Shown: positions 33,847 to 46,388 of the stretch, piece after piece | Position numbering within the stretch: the first letter of the stretch is position 1 | Layout of the letters: each line of letters starts with the position of its first letter | Assembly (NCBI RefSeq): GCF_000182565.1 | Contig: NW_015971549.1 | Span: 557,102 to 621,101, forward strand | Origin: Spizellomyces punctatus DAOM BR117 | Taxonomy: Eukaryota; Chytridiomycota; Chytridiomycetes; Spizellomycetales; Spizellomycetaceae | Direction of reading: 5' to 3' | Length of the DNA stretch: 64,000 nt | The notes under the pieces: generated by a model | The model's database searches: none | Seen by the model: only the letters and a program-made list of their open reading frames with translations | Told to the model about the DNA's origin: nothing | Made by a program: the position numbers and the translations under genes

Positions 33847-33909
33847 CCGCACCAGGAATTGAACCGGCGACAACCAGCTCGGATAAGCTAATCTAACCAA
33901 TCTACGCTA
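33816..33909 (-). ncRNA. predicted fRNA (omega-RNA) scaffold of Fanzor 2
   Basis: Counterpart of the segment in element 1. The hairpin lies at 33861-33880 (GAGCTGG pairs with CCGGTTC through two wobbles, loop TTGTCG). The A-box-like TAGCGTAGATTGG starts at 33909 and overlaps the stop codon. The B-box-like GGTTCAATTCC (33865-33855) fits the Pol III consensus exactly. The guide would begin in host DNA beyond 33816 on the minus strand (TAGATATAAACG...). Transcript ends are not determinable here. Confidence 0.6.
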
Positions 33910-35791
33910 CGGCTGGAACACCCCTGCTGAACACCTCTGGTCTACCGTGCCCATCCAACATTGATTGCACGATTGTCAGCATATTACAGGTTGCCAGCGT
34001 ATCTCGGTTCCAGTAGCGCATCGTCCAGGCTTGCTGACAGTTAGGGTTGGTACAACCCAGCAATCCATGGACTTTTTCAATCTTGCCTTCGCGACGGCGC
34101 CAAGGTCTTGAATGAGGTCGTGTTTTGAAGTCCTTTTCAAGGAAGTCATCAGATGAGGCCAAACAGCGAGGGCAGACAGATGAGGTCTTGTACTCGTCGA
34201 GAAGGAAGCAGTTGATCCTGTTCCGCTTAAAGAGGGTGCGCCAACCTTTCGTCTTTGATGAGGTCTGAAATCTCGCAGTTCGACCGGCGTCGCTCCAATC
34301 ACCCATCACAATGGTGAAGTTTTCGCCGTACTTGTTGCGCATGTTGGATATGAGGTCTGATTCGCTCTTCTGACGGTTTATGAATGCGTGCCATTTCCAT
34401 CGAGTATGAGCAGGGTGGGAGTAGAACTCCTTTCGACGATCCCAATCAGCGCGGCGAACGAGAAGGTAACGCATGAAGTCTATGAGGTTCATCGTCTTGT
34501 GGCTTGGGATACGTGATTCTATGAGGTCAATACCGCCAGCTTTCATCCGCTGCCGTTCTTTTGCAAATCGACGGCTTCCAGTCTCCATGCAGCGTTGATT
34601 GGCGGTGTAACGGAAGATGGTGCCCTTGTTGTCTTGGCAGTAGAGAATGTCGCGCTTGTTTGGATCGATAACGACAATGTTCTCTTGACAAGCAGATAAG
34701 TTGTTTTCCACATACAGCGCCTTCACCTCAGCTGCTAGAGCCTTTGCTGACTTTCTCGCTCCGCGCTTTCCGTACTTGTCAGCTTCTGGGTGCTTTAGGT
34801 ATACAGACACCGAGGTTCCGTCTGTCGTGATCGAGCCTTCAAAATGCATACCACAGCGAGACCGAAAAGCTTTGGTACGTAGATTACAGACGCGCAACCA
34901 TAAATCGACCTTCTCTACGGCTTCTGCTTCTTGGCGGGTGATGCAGAGGATGTGGGCGTAGAGAATGACCGTGTCGATGCGAATATGGCTTTGGATGAGA
35001 GAGCGGCGCAGAGGTATCGCGCTGAACTGTTGAAAACCTTGCTGCTCGAACAACTTTGACAGTCGGCAGTATGCAGGAAAGAAGGACATCGCGTCGATGG
35101 CAATGAGGTAGGCAAGCGGCTTGTCTTGATCAGGAAATGGCAGGTTAAGTGTCCAGATCTCTTCTAAAATCTCGTTTTCAAGAATGCTCAAGTCATCCAG
35201 TGATTCTGGCATAGTTTCGAAAAGGAAAACCGACTTCAAGTAGTGTAGCTGAGTAAAGAAAGCTTGCCGCGCATCGCTTTTCAGTGGCAGTCGCTGCTTC
35301 TGTCCCTTCACGTCGAGCCGCAGATTGATATACCGAAGGAGCATCTGCATGAAATGCTCTTGAACGTTGACTTTCAGGTTCGTCATCATACTCGCTGTCA
35401 GGTAATTGACTGATTGCTGCTCGCCTCGTAGATTTGGGTGAACAAAGCCGACGATTTGGCAGTACCGTTGAACATATGGCAGCAAACAATCCCGCCATGC
35501 CTTCTTTGCTTCCTTTCTTGGATGCCAAGCCTCTCCTTTGTTGAGAAGATAGAGAATTGCTTCGATTGTATCTTCATTTACCGTGGGAAAGGTTGGTGCA
35601 GATAGGATGTAGAATTTGAGAGCGTGGGAAGCGTGGTCAGCGAGTTGATGGATGATGGCGATGTAATCTAGAAGACGCTGCCGGTAGGTCTCGTTTGGCA
35701 AGAAAGCTTTTGCAAAGGAAGTCTTGTTGCAGGTATGTAAGCAAGTAGGTTTGTCGAGTTTTTCAAGCTTTTGCTTTTTCTTTGGCGGCAT
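33902..35791 (-). CDS. Fanzor RNA-guided endonuclease, copy 2
   Basis: Intronless ORF, 629 aa, from the ATG at 35791. The N-terminus PPKKKQKLEKLDKP is a stronger SV40-like NLS than in copy 1. Same domain order: helical N-terminal half, RuvC-I VVIDPNKRDILYC (D376, same number as copy 1), VVMGDWSDAGRT-type region (IVMGDWSDAGRT here), LDEYKTSSVCPRC carrying the alternative catalytic glutamate, a zinc finger closed by CTNPNC, and RuvC-III YWNRDTLATCNML. Small indels relative to copy 1 (GARKSAK, ENFTIV, QQAWT) all keep frame. No stop or frameshift, so it is presumably functional. Length and motif spacing agree with the Spizellomyces Fanzor1 as I remember it; whether this or copy 1 is the studied protein cannot be decided here. 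Confidence 0.93.
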   Translation of the reverse strand: MPPKKKQKLEKLDKPTCLHTCNKTSFAKAFLPNETYRQRLLDYIAIIHQLADHASHALKFYILSAPTFPTVNEDTIEAILYLLNKGEAWHPRKEAKKAWRDCLLPYVQRYCQIVGFVHPNLRGEQQSVNYLTASMMTNLKVNVQEHFMQMLLRYINLRLDVKGQKQRLPLKSDARQAFFTQLHYLKSVFLFETMPESLDDLSILENEILEEIWTLNLPFPDQDKPLAYLIAIDAMSFFPAYCRLSKLFEQQGFQQFSAIPLRRSLIQSHIRIDTVILYAHILCITRQEAEAVEKVDLWLRVCNLRTKAFRSRCGMHFEGSITTDGTSVSVYLKHPEADKYGKRGARKSAKALAAEVKALYVENNLSACQENIVVIDPNKRDILYCQDNKGTIFRYTANQRCMETGSRRFAKERQRMKAGGIDLIESRIPSHKTMNLIDFMRYLLVRRADWDRRKEFYSHPAHTRWKWHAFINRQKSESDLISNMRNKYGENFTIVMGDWSDAGRTARFQTSSKTKGWRTLFKRNRINCFLLDEYKTSSVCPRCLASSDDFLEKDFKTRPHSRPWRRREGKIEKVHGLLGCTNPNCQQAWTMRYWNRDTLATCNMLTIVQSMLDGHGRPEVFSRGVPAVA

Positions 35792-35841
35792 GATGATATC
35801 TGTGGGAAAAGATGAAAGCCTGGGAAAATGGGCACGACAAC

Positions 35842-35848
35842 TTATATA
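35842..35848 (-). promoter_or_regulatory. TATA-like box of Fanzor 2
   Basis: TATATAAG on the minus strand about 51 nt upstream of the ATG at 35791, matching the position of the box in element 1. Upstream of it both elements share a block with AATCATAATTTTACTCGATT near the 5' end. Confidence 0.5.
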
Positions 35849-35921
35849 GGATTTTTTGGATCAAACCATAGTTCATGAGTCTAAATCGAGTAAAATTATG
35901 ATTAAATTGGTTGGAATCTAT

Positions 35922-35952
35922 GTACTAGTGCCAATACCCATCGGCTCCGCAC
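35922..35952 (-). repeat. 5' TIR of Fanzor element 2
   Basis: 31-bp TIR at the promoter side of element 2. Read 5'->3' on the minus strand it begins GTGCGGAGCCGATGGGTATT and ends TAGTAC, whereas the 3' TIR ends TAGCAC. Confidence 0.95.
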
Positions 35953-38900
35953 TATGATCTGCGTCAGCCATCCCTCTCTATTGTAATATCTTGGTATTTT
36001 GGATCGAACTTGCCAGTGCTCTTGCTTGCAGTGCTTCAGTTTACTGGCCTTTCTTCTTCTTACGGACTTACTAGGAACTCACTGATGTTATGCTGCAATA
36101 AACCATCTTTATTCTTTGCCGCTGCAATACGACTAGTTCCATGGGTCTTCTAATTAAAACACTACATGGGTACTAACTTAAAGCGGCCTTAACTTCATTG
36201 GTAAATAATTCCGGACGCTGACCGAGGCACAGGAACAAAACCTTGAGGTGGCCTGAGTGAGCACCATCGATCCATTCGGGAATGGTAAAGAAGTCGAAGA
36301 GATATGTCGAACAGAAGAGTGACTATCAACCAATCATTTAACCAAACAGTAAGATGAATGCTTTACCAGAGTTTGCCAGAGTGGTTACGAACTTTCCGAC
36401 GTCTGAGAGATCTTTTGAATCGCAGGATCCGAGGAGAGGGTATCATTTTGGACCAGCCGATCGAAGATGTCCGAGTTCGTTACTGGGCAGAGAAAAGAAC
36501 CCTTGCGCAATCTGCCCTAAAAGATCGCAGTCAAGAAGAGCAACTGTTCGAAGGATATGAGACGCAAGGAAATACATACGCGAAACCCATTACAGAAGAA
36601 GGAAACGTCCTTGGCGATTTCGTCGAGTCTCTTCGTCTGTGCAACCTGGTAGAGATTGCTCTTTTCCGTTGTTCTTGTTGCGTGCATGTGGGACTCTCAC
36701 AATCTGTCATCAGTGGGACACCTTGCTCCAGAAACAATCTATGGACAGAGGAAAGCGGGAGAACAAGCACGACGTCCAAGTCATGTCATACATCTGCAGG
36801 GCGAAACTTTGATCGGATTCATAGGAATCGATCGAATGCTGCCCACCACGACTAGCCAAAGCCGCCAATATGTCTAGCTCTCTTAGTTACGGGCATTTAG
36901 GCTATTTTGACCAAAATCAACTGAGGGCAAGTCTTTTGCGATCCTGCGTATGCGAACAACCGCCGTTCGTCACTCGAGGTCAACAGGGTACTTTCGAAAA
37001 TAACTGCATTGTAGTTTTGTTTTCCCTTGACAATATTGATACAAGAGTCAATTGTGATTTCGATGCCTGTCTTGGGATATGCAAAGGGATCTGATACCTT
37101 TTTTTTATCAATTCGAGTATCCCTTTTCCGCCCACCATGTCCGAATCCGGTTAACATCGCTGAGCCTTATCGGTATGCCGTTACATTTTCTGCAGTTGTA
37201 CGCATGTAAGAAGGAAGAAAGCAATAATAAGAAACCGACCCTTCTCGCGACAGGTTCTATGGTCATCCGCAATCTCCCGACCGAGCCGCTTCGCAGTCGT
37301 ATTGGCACTGTTTGTCGCCGGCATGACGGACTTCAAGGACCTCGAGGTATCCAAGATTGAGCACAGAAATAAACGAAATTGACAGGAACAAAGGTCAGAT
37401 GATAAATGACATGACCGGCGTTGATGCAGTGTTCTTGTGTTAGACCTGAAGAAGACGGACGAAGACCGCATATTCGAGGCACTTGCATCTTTCCCACATA
37501 TAAGACCGTCTTTCATGAAGGGCGAATGGTCCGCGACTCTACCGTTTTGCAGTTGCCAGTTACCCCGGGTGCGCATGTTGCTTCATTGGCGCTCGAAGTA
37601 AGAAACAAAACAATACTGGAAGCAGTGTAGACTGTTTTCTTGCACTTCGTCAGGTTGATCCTTCTCCATCACCTTGTACCAGAACGCCGGCAAACTCCCG
37701 CTCATTTCTTCACTGTGGGCTGCCCTGCTTACCCCCTAGCCCCAAACGCCAACAAAATGCCATCATATTACCGATGATGAATTCCTCACCGCAACGGGCT
37801 TCGCTGAAGCTTGCAACTGTACATTTAACATATCACCTACAATCCGGTCTCACTCAAATAAGGTTACGCCGATTTCAATTCGTTGCGGAATTTTCAGTGA
37901 CTATCAAATCGGCGTTTGAGTAAAGCGAGGGAATAGGGATTCCACATGCATCCTGGAATCATATCGTTTTCTTTTACCAAGACTCAATTGTAGTGTGCTG
38001 GAAAACCGGCAAATCATTAGTGAAGGCCGCTCCAACGTTATGGTGAGGACGTTCTGACCATGACAGGCGAGATGCCCTTGTCGTTGGAAGAGTGGTTTAA
38101 ATAAGTGCGCCATATATTCATTTCCACTACTGATACGGAATGATGCAAGGCTGGGGAAGAAGTCAGTGGTTTATAGGTGTAGATATTATTACATCAGACC
38201 ATTAGATGCTGCTTGTGTGGGAAACCTTCAGTGTGCAGCCTACGTTAAAGGGACATTCTGAGCTGTTCCTGCAAAGATGCGGCATCCATCTTTCATCCGT
38301 TCACTTGCTGCGTTCTACCAAGTTTATCTCAACTGACGCAAGGTGAGACCACATAGCACATTGTTCTGTCGTCGAAGTGGGCAATTACCATGTCAGCGCG
38401 GTGGACCTTTCCTCTTTTCTATGTCATCCAGGTTGGGAGACTTGCAATGTATCCGTTTATATTAAGATACAGCAGAGCATCTATTACCACACTAGCTTAG
38501 GGCTGGAAACATGCATGTCGTTCTACCGAAAGTATCCCTGGGCTGTTTTCCAATTCTAGATGCGAAGACTACACTTTCATTTCCCTTCTCATTGTAACAA
38601 GCACCCATCTCATCAATCTATTCGTCCCTCAACCAAAGTGCCTTTAACTCTAACCCTTTCCCCACCTCCGGTAAATATCCACACGTGGAAGATACAGTCG
38701 TCGGAATGCTCAAGCATCTCCACAGAGCCTTCAACGTCCACATCAAATCTAGTGTTTCTAGAATGTCGACAGAGAGGTCAAGCTGCATAGTGGCCTTGAA
38801 ACCGAGTGAATGAACCGCCGACCCTTTCGAAGCCTTGTTGGGGCGTGAGTCATTTTTTCCCTCTGGAACTGGTCGCTGGTGGGTCGGTAGACCAGTTAGG

Positions 38901-41900
38901 TGACGGCCAGCCACTATTGTTCTACTTGCATTGATATGATTTCGACACACCTTTGCCCTCATGTCTAGTCTGCAAGGTGACGTGTAAGGCAAGCTCAGTG
39001 TGTTTGCCTGGCATTACGGTTCGCTTCGCCTACTAAAGGTTTCCAGAGAAAGATGTTGCTTGGAGGGTCTTCATGGGTTGCGGCAATCTCAAAAGGACGC
39101 ATAATTTCTTCCTTTAAGATGGTAAGATGTTGTAATTCGATGAAAGGGTTCCGGGGACGCAGAAGGTTTTGGTGTGGGAGATGTTGACGGGGTGATCCTT
39201 TCGGCCCAGAATGAGTGTTTAAATTTGTACCTATCCATCATTGCCGCAAGATGAATAAGTTAATGACGTTGTGAGATTCATAGTGAAAGAAACGGGCCTC
39301 GTTCTTCTATCTTACCATAAGAATGAATTGATGGGAAATCACTCTCCAATGCACACTGAACACTTGGTACGCCGTGAGTTCCGTTTTGCATCTGGTTAGC
39401 TCAAACAGAGCGCCCCCAAGGAGCTTTGTTGGCATCACGAATCGTCAGCATACGCTACCTGTAACAGCTAGCAACCTTGCCAACCAGTTATACCAGATAT
39501 TACTGTCCACATCGCTAACCGTTCTTCGCTAAAGACGGAACTAATCACATCTGATTACGTTCCCAGGTTTACCTTCGCAAGCGACATGAATGGAAAGGCT
39601 CCAGGGAATGCCTATACCGCTACACTCGGATCACCAACGGACTCGTGAAATACCGATCTGCCAAGGGAAGTAGATATCAGATCTGGGACGGTACACATCC
39701 TGAGTTGTGTGTTTAACTACATCTTTGCCTGCTGTTAATTTTGTTGCTGATGCAACAATTTTGGTGGGGTCCACCCTTTAGGGTTTTAACGACCTCAGAA
39801 AACATAGCACTCCACTACAGAGATGGGTGAGAACACCTCAAGCACGAAAATCTCAACTTCAGCAATCCCTTCTTTGCCCTCCTCGGACAAAGCGTTAGAT
39901 TAATGCATAGCAAACAGCTCCTAGGAAGGTCATCGATAAACACTTTTGTCACGCCCGCCATTCTTTCACGGGTCTCGGGTGTCGTGAAAGATGTCAATGA
40001 GTGGGCTAAAAATCTCGAAACTCATCCGCTCGTCAAACCCTTGAGAGGGACTGCTTGTGTCGATCGTAAGTTGAGGTGCGGATTTCATCTTAATTAATGA
40101 CATCTAGCTCGGCAGGATTGCATGAAAAAGTTCCATTGGTGGCTTTAGAACACCTCCACATTTTCCTTATTGCGAAATTCCTATATGGTAATATCATAAC
40201 ACAAGCAGATCTTCAGTGGCTCAATATCGTGAAGGAATTTGGCGGATTGTTTCGCCTGCAATTTGTCCAGGTCCAAGCTGAGTGAAGTTGCTTTCGGGGG
40301 GCACTCAATCTCCGTTGTGGATTCCAGCTTGGGTTTTTAAGATCGCACATGTCAATTGGAAATGTGGATTAAGTGTGGGCGCCGCCTATGTTTGACCACA
40401 GGACATTCTCAAAGTGTTTAAAATAGTTTGGCTTCAAAGGCCAATCACCGATTTAAGATCAGATTACCCATCGACTTCTCAAACGGTTCGTCTATTTGTC
40501 CCTATATCTTTCTTCCGCTCCAGCTCCACCTGCTTTTCAGGTGCGCCATTCGTGAAAGTCCGCACTTAACCCAATATCTCACCACCACATTGCAACAGCG
40601 TTTCACGATGTCATTGCTAGTGATATGCTCGATGCAACATACTACAGATGGAAGCGTCTGCAAATTCGGTCACAGTCTCGTACACCACCGTTAATTCCCG
40701 AATCCAGTTACCCTCGTCGTGGAACCGGAGGGTCCGGTATTTCATTCCCTTCGCAATCTGCGGTAGATGAAAAACATGGACAAACATACGATCGACAATT
40801 TGAATGGAGGCAGCTACATCGAAGAAGGGCTCGATTGGCGCATCGGGCTAGATGCGGACAGATTGATCACTTTGCAGTATGATCTGAAGATTAGACAGGG
40901 AGGATGTCGCCAGGCCAAATGTGCGCTAGCAGGTTCGAGTCACTCCAGAACGCGGCCACGGGTGCCATCTCGGACGATATGGAACTCAACCAACGATCCA
41001 GTTTTCCTTTCTTCTGGAGAGTTAGATAGAAATATGAAGGCACATCTTCACAACAAAATGGCAAAAGGATCGAGCAAGATCAACACTGGTGCCAAAAGTG
41101 CCGCCACCGCAACCTTGATATGATTGATTCTCCGCGAGGATCACATTCCCTCTAACAGCAGCGCCAAACGTTAATTTGAAGTTGGAGAAAGAACAGTTTC
41201 CAGCATGCACGCATAATGGGATTCCTGGGATCGACAAGAGCCGAAAGACTTCAAGCTTTTGTCTCTAGGAAGGGTAAACTGATCCTTTAGCGTTCCCTCG
41301 GTTGTCTCCTAATGAGTCCTGGCGCGGTAAGCAACGTCAGGTTCGTCAGGATTTCAGTACCAGACTTTCCAAAATGATGAGGCTGCACGCGCACCTTTTT
41401 TTTTCAAGCTCGCCAATGATCGAGACCTGGTAGTGGGAGTATCCCTCGACAAGACGACGTTTTTACTCCCTTGTCGAATTAGAAGGGTAATAGCTTCAAT
41501 CAGAAATCACGTCTGGGTAGGGCAGGGTAGAGAAGCACTTGGAAGGGAGCGCTCAGCTATGCTCAGAACCTCTGTATGCGGCTGTGGAAGGGTTTCCAAG
41601 CAGACGACAAGAGCAAGCCAAGCGCTATCGACGGAGCTACACGCTGACTAGCATGCCATACAGCCACTGACAGGAGGACAGGAGGATACAGGCCTTATTG
41701 GCAAATAAATCCAAATATTCTAGAGTGCAGCTGGAATGGGAAAAGGGACATGCGGCAAACCGGTATTTGACTTTCGTTGGCCCGCTTCACCTTTTTCGCT
41801 TCATGGTGTTCCCCAACCTCGTTGAAAGCCAACGAGCAATAGTACTTGGATTCCCCACACCTTTCCTTCAACGGCACTTCATGACTCGTAAAGTTCGACA

Positions 41901-44856
41901 TCGTTCATCGGAGGATCAACGAACTTGCAAATTGAATCATGACTGGCCCAGAGCGCAATGAAGTCCCTCCTCCCAAGTACGAGGATTCCCTGAAGCAATT
42001 CCTAAACCACTACAAAATGGAAAAGGGATCTGATCTTGCAAGGCATAGACAAAATAAGGTTTGGTGTTTGGTAGGATCTCCTGTGGCTGGGGTCCCCTTT
42101 GCAGAAGCTTTCGGATAAACAAGAGATCCAGGTTGAATCGCTGGGACAACAGAACAACGATCAAGGTGGGGGGGGGGGGGGGGGGAGGATTCCAAGCAGC
42201 GCCAACTACTTACTATATGCCGGCTGACATGCGCAGCAGGAAGAAAGAAAGGGGGTTCAACGAGGTTGGCCGTCAGGAAGTCCTTGCAAATATTTCGTGC
42301 AGAATGAACCCCATCCCGCGCTGGCGGTCGGAGACAACCAACGTTGTTTTTTCTGTCCGTCCGGCATGACGGACGTATTATTTTCCACTTCGAGGAGACG
42401 GCCGGATGGAGTGCATATGTTGGTCAATTTTAGCATTGACTGCCCTTGTCAACTCGCATAACTCGCAATTTGATATGAAACCCTCCAACTGCCAATTGCG
42501 GTTGAGAGCCATCCTCCACAACTGTCCTTAACTTGCATTCGCCCTGATCTTCCACATCCTCTTTTCATACTCTACCAGGCCACAGAACAGAATGGCTTGC
42601 CTCGAGGAATCACAGAGTCCGGTGTCGGTATCATTCGCATTCAAGGCGTAAAGTAGGCACTATATGACCCTCTGGTGCCTATGACTACCTCCACCCGATG
42701 ATAGCATGATGGTTCTTACCCAAAAGTCTCTACAAAGGGCCATTTCTTTGCGCGATACTCAACTGCTGGTAATTCAACGAACTTATGAAAAAGAGTACAC
42801 ATCCAAGACGAGAAGATTTAGAACATTACTACCCACCGAAAGTAATTCATGCCCATCTTACTCTTTCCCGTATGTTTCCCGATTCAAAAACATCAAGAAT
42901 CAACAAGCTCTTTCTCCTTTTCTTCGCATTGCCTTCGTAGTCAATTTCCCAAGACTCTTCAGACTCTTCCATCCGCTGATGGATCCGCAGCGGCAGCCAA
43001 GACCGCATACTTACGCTTGCAATCTTTCTCGGTACGGAAGAGGGACGCGAGGACCTGACTCTTACAGTTCGGACGGCTCTTAAGGAAAACGGCCAGGAAG
43101 ATTCCACGAATATTTTCGAAGTTGCTTTCGTTCAACCCATCAGAAGTGAGGGGGCTGAGACGGACAGGTTTAAAGCGTAGATTTGTACCATCGACAAATG
43201 GCCGAGCTGCTAACAGCATAGCTCTACCACTTTCAGTTGGCGGTGAAAACTTGCCATGCCAACACTCAGGTATCAGTCTTGTTCAACACCTTAATACCAA
43301 ATATCAAATCACTACTGCGGTGATACTGTTCAAAATCAGTCGGTAATCCTTTACATGTTAATCCTTTGGTTTTCCGCGCCTTTCACGACGTCCATAATTC
43401 CGCAGTGGTTAACGCAAACCGAAATATTCAGGAGCTAGCTGCAGAGTAGCCAGAGACAAAAGGTACAGAGTTAAGCTGGTCTTAATGACCAAAAATGAAC
43501 ACCAGCTACGATATTTGAATGTAAGTTGACTAAGTCTGGTTAAACGTTCAATTTTATACCGTAGATGTTCTAAACTTCCGAAAGGTTAGAAGTACTGTGG
43601 AGGTCCGCCAAACAGCAAGAAGTAACCATTGGACCCTCAATAGTTAGGATGGATGGCCTAGCTAAATGATTGTCCATTGCGGTACTCATGATAGAATGTT
43701 ATAGTCCAGACCTAAAATCCGCGCAAATTCCTCAGCCCTACTCCATTGTGATATTTAAATTGCCTCCACCCGTTTCGACACAACCTCGACACACCTTGAA
43801 GAAAATGAGCGGCAGCTCTACCCCTGACATTCACAGGCATCGTCTCAAAAGTCGTTACAGAATTGTGCCTTTACCGAGGCGTCGAGATGGGGTAATGTCT
43901 GCTGGAAGGTTTCGAAGGAACGAAGACTAATTGACGATCCAAAAACGACGAACGTAGTAGTCCCTAGCAAAATGGCAAACGATGGTACCTTCGTGCCATC
44001 CCAATGGCATTCAGTCCAGACGGGTATATCGATCGTCATATGGGTGTCATCTCCTTTTCCTGCTGCCAGTCCTGGCCGAGCGGTGCGGATCACCTTAAGA
44101 AGCCTACTATCAAATCGTAAGTGGCGCCTCCAATATCCAGCAGCATACGCATGCAGTCGGCGATTGCAGGAAATTTTCAGTAGTGTACTGTGGAAACATT
44201 TTGGTCCGCAGTCATGATGATAATGATAGTATTACGGTGCTTTCTATCTTTTATGGAGGAGAAGGATTATTCTGGACGCTTGGCACAGAGAGACAGAAGA
44301 TTACGAAGGAGTACTTCTCCCAGTCTTCAACTTATATCTGAAAAGTGTCGCCGCCCAAATTATGGTCCGTCATTAGATACAAAAATTGCTCCTGAGTGAA
44401 TATCCGACCATTAACCGATTAGACCACCGCATGGCCGGGTGACTGTAACCGCTAAATATCGGGAAAAACCATCATGTTAACATGCTGGTGAATACTTGTC
44501 ATATCGATGGTATCCACAGTAAATGTGGCAGCAATTCGAACTTGTTGATTGTGGTTGCAATCACTTCAACTAAATGTCATCATACTGTCTTATAGCTTTC
44601 ATCAATAAACGAGATGGTTGGGATGAGCACGGTAATATACATGCGCCAAACTGTTCAATGTTCTTGTAGATAAGTTTTCCTGTTTTCCGAATTCCAGTTT
44701 TTAAAGAGTTCGATGCTTGCCTCACTGATAACGAACGGGGCCTGCGGAGTTCTTTACGTAAGCAGACGGTCATTCAGGGCACGTGGACAAACGTTAATGC
44801 CGACATCCTTTTGACACAGCCGAACAGTTCAAAGCAACTACCATACATTGGCCACC
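35953..44856. other. gene-poor region right of Fanzor element 2 (8.9 kb)
   Basis: I cannot defend a gene. An ATG-initiated frame at 36358-36855 (MLYQSLPEWLRTFRRLRDLL...) and exon-like pieces at 37190-37620 (FAVVLALFVAGMTDFKDLE and TYKTVFHEGRMVRDSTVLQ in different frames) have coding-like composition but no domain and no coherent gene model. A short start at 43804 (MSGSSTPDIHRHRLKSRYR) is similar. The DNA also has a 9-nt T run (41396-41404) and an 18-nt G run (42168-42185). It may be decayed genes or transposons. Confidence 0.4.
42168..42185 (+). repeat. 18-nt poly-G run
   Basis: Uninterrupted G run in non-coding DNA. It could form a G-quadruplex and is also a likely place for a sequencing length error. 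Confidence 0.9.
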
Positions 44857-46388
44857 ATGGCATCGCAATCTCGGCATAGGAATACTGCAGCATCCCACCT
44901 TGCAACCCCTCCAGAATCTCAAGACTATGAACTTGTATCCCGATCGGTGTCGCAGTCAAACCCGTCATCAACCCCAAGCACCCAGCCAAAGAAAAAGAAT
45001 AAGAAAGGTGGTCACTAAGTTATCCAAACGCTTCACGTCGTTTGTAACTGACTATGAAAGGTACTCCTCTAGACAAACCATGGAAGCAACAACGTCTTCC
45101 TGCCTGGTTTCCCATTCTCACTCCAACACTTGTCGCAATTCCTTTGATTGTGACAGCGCTCATCTTCATTCCAATTGGTGCCTGGATATATCATACAGAA
45201 TCACAAGTCGGTGAAGTTATTTTCGACTATACAGACTGCTCAGAGTTGGCTGCGCCCACATTTGCTCCTCCGCCACAAGGGTCCAAATATCAACACGTTA
45301 GTGCATGGCAATACGACCCGACGACGAAAAAATGCAGCCTCCAACTGAACCTTACGTGGTCGTTACCACCTCCGGTTTTCCTTTACGTGCGTCTCACGAA
45401 CTTTTATCAAAATCACCGACTGTACACTAAATCCGTCTCCGCGGATCAACTTAATGGCAAGGTCTACATGGATGCCAAAGACATTCCGGGTGACTGCTCC
45501 TGGTTGCGCTATGCGAATTGTGACAGGGCCCGGCAGGAGAACTCGTGGAGTGGTTCAGGGAATATGGCTGACATGAACCCAGATTGCCGGACAGCTGTAG
45601 CGGATAGAGCTGAAGTGATTAAGAATGCGACATGGGGTGCACAGTATTATCCATGCGGATTGGTCGCCAATTCAATGTTTTCTGGTATGTTTGTAGTCGC
45701 TGACTTTGTGAAGCAGTTTATGTATCTCACCATAGTATTCTTCGTTAGACGATATTTCCGCACTTACCTGTATTAGTACTCCAGATGCCCCATCGTGTCC
45801 CGTTGGGACATACATCTTCTCTGAGCGCAACATTGCGTGGGAAGAAGATAGATGGCTGTACAACCCCAGTTCATGGTTTACAACCCCATCCCTTGCCTCT
45901 GATGTTCCCACAAATGTTATCCCACCTCCTGCCTGGCGAAGCGCATTTCCCGCCTACAAAAATGGTTACAACTCAAGTAATTACCCTGACATAAAAACTT
46001 GGGAAAGATTTCAAGTCTGGATGCGTAAGGCCGGGTTCCCAACGTTCCGGAAACTCTGGGGGCGGAACGACGAAATGGCGTTAAATCGTGGGGTGTGGCA
46101 AGTTGATATTGTTGATTCATTTGAGGTCAAGAGGTTTGATGGGACCAAGTCGTTCGTTGTATCTACTCTGGGTCCTTTGGGCTCTAGAGGTGGATTCGCT
46201 GGAATCGCATACCTTGTTGTAGGTGGGTTGGCAGCCCTATCTGCGTTCTTGGTATTTGTTGTCAGAGTCAGGTGAGCATGCCCGGCTCCTTTTATCGCTA
46301 TCGATTGTCCAGCTAACGGATGCGGCGCGGTAGGAAATTGGGTGACGAAAGCTATCTCTCATGGAATAACCCACCCAAGAGCGAATGA
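44857..46388 (+). CDS. CDC50/LEM3-family flippase subunit
   Basis: Four exons (44857-45007, 45061-45684, 45785-46271, 46334-46388) give 438 aa in frame. Non-catalytic beta subunit that escorts P4-ATPase phospholipid flippases from the ER and supports their activity. Motifs: the cytosolic KQQRLPAWFPILTP before TM1 (TLVAIPLIVTALIFIPIGAW), the lumenal FLYVRLTNFYQNHRLYTKS, a C-x-P-C-G loop (YYPCGLVANSMF), WQVDIVDSFEVKRFDGTKSF, and TM2 GGFAGIAYLVVGGLAALSAF near the C-terminus. The short last exon encodes a cytosolic tail. Start ATG at 44857 in a GCCACCATGG context. Length is normal for the family. Confidence 0.94.

Larger units (their letters stand above)
33816..35952 (-). mobile_element. Fanzor-bearing DNA transposon, copy 2 (2,137 bp)
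   Basis: Same structure as element 1 in opposite orientation. TIRs of 31 bp (33816-33846 and 35922-35952) begin GTGCGGAGCC and match each other at 30 of 31 positions. TA flanks both ends (33814-33815 and 35953-35954). On the minus strand the 5' flank reads CATA (35956-35953) directly before GTGCGG. It encodes only the Fanzor protein. About 200 bp shorter than element 1, mainly for lack of the leader repeat array. It sits in gene-poor DNA. Confidence 0.92.

Noticed and set aside
33850-33910. A complete tRNA gene at the 3' end of Fanzor element 2
   Set aside because: A and B boxes fit, but the acceptor stem and D-stem do not pair, so it is at most tRNA-like.
40925-40950. B-box-like GGTTCGAGTC suggesting a tRNA
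   Set aside because: No acceptor stem, D-arm or A box at the right distance could be paired.
44400-44445. A-box-like TGGTCTAATCGG on the minus strand
   Set aside because: No B box or acceptor complement lies downstream; likely chance.
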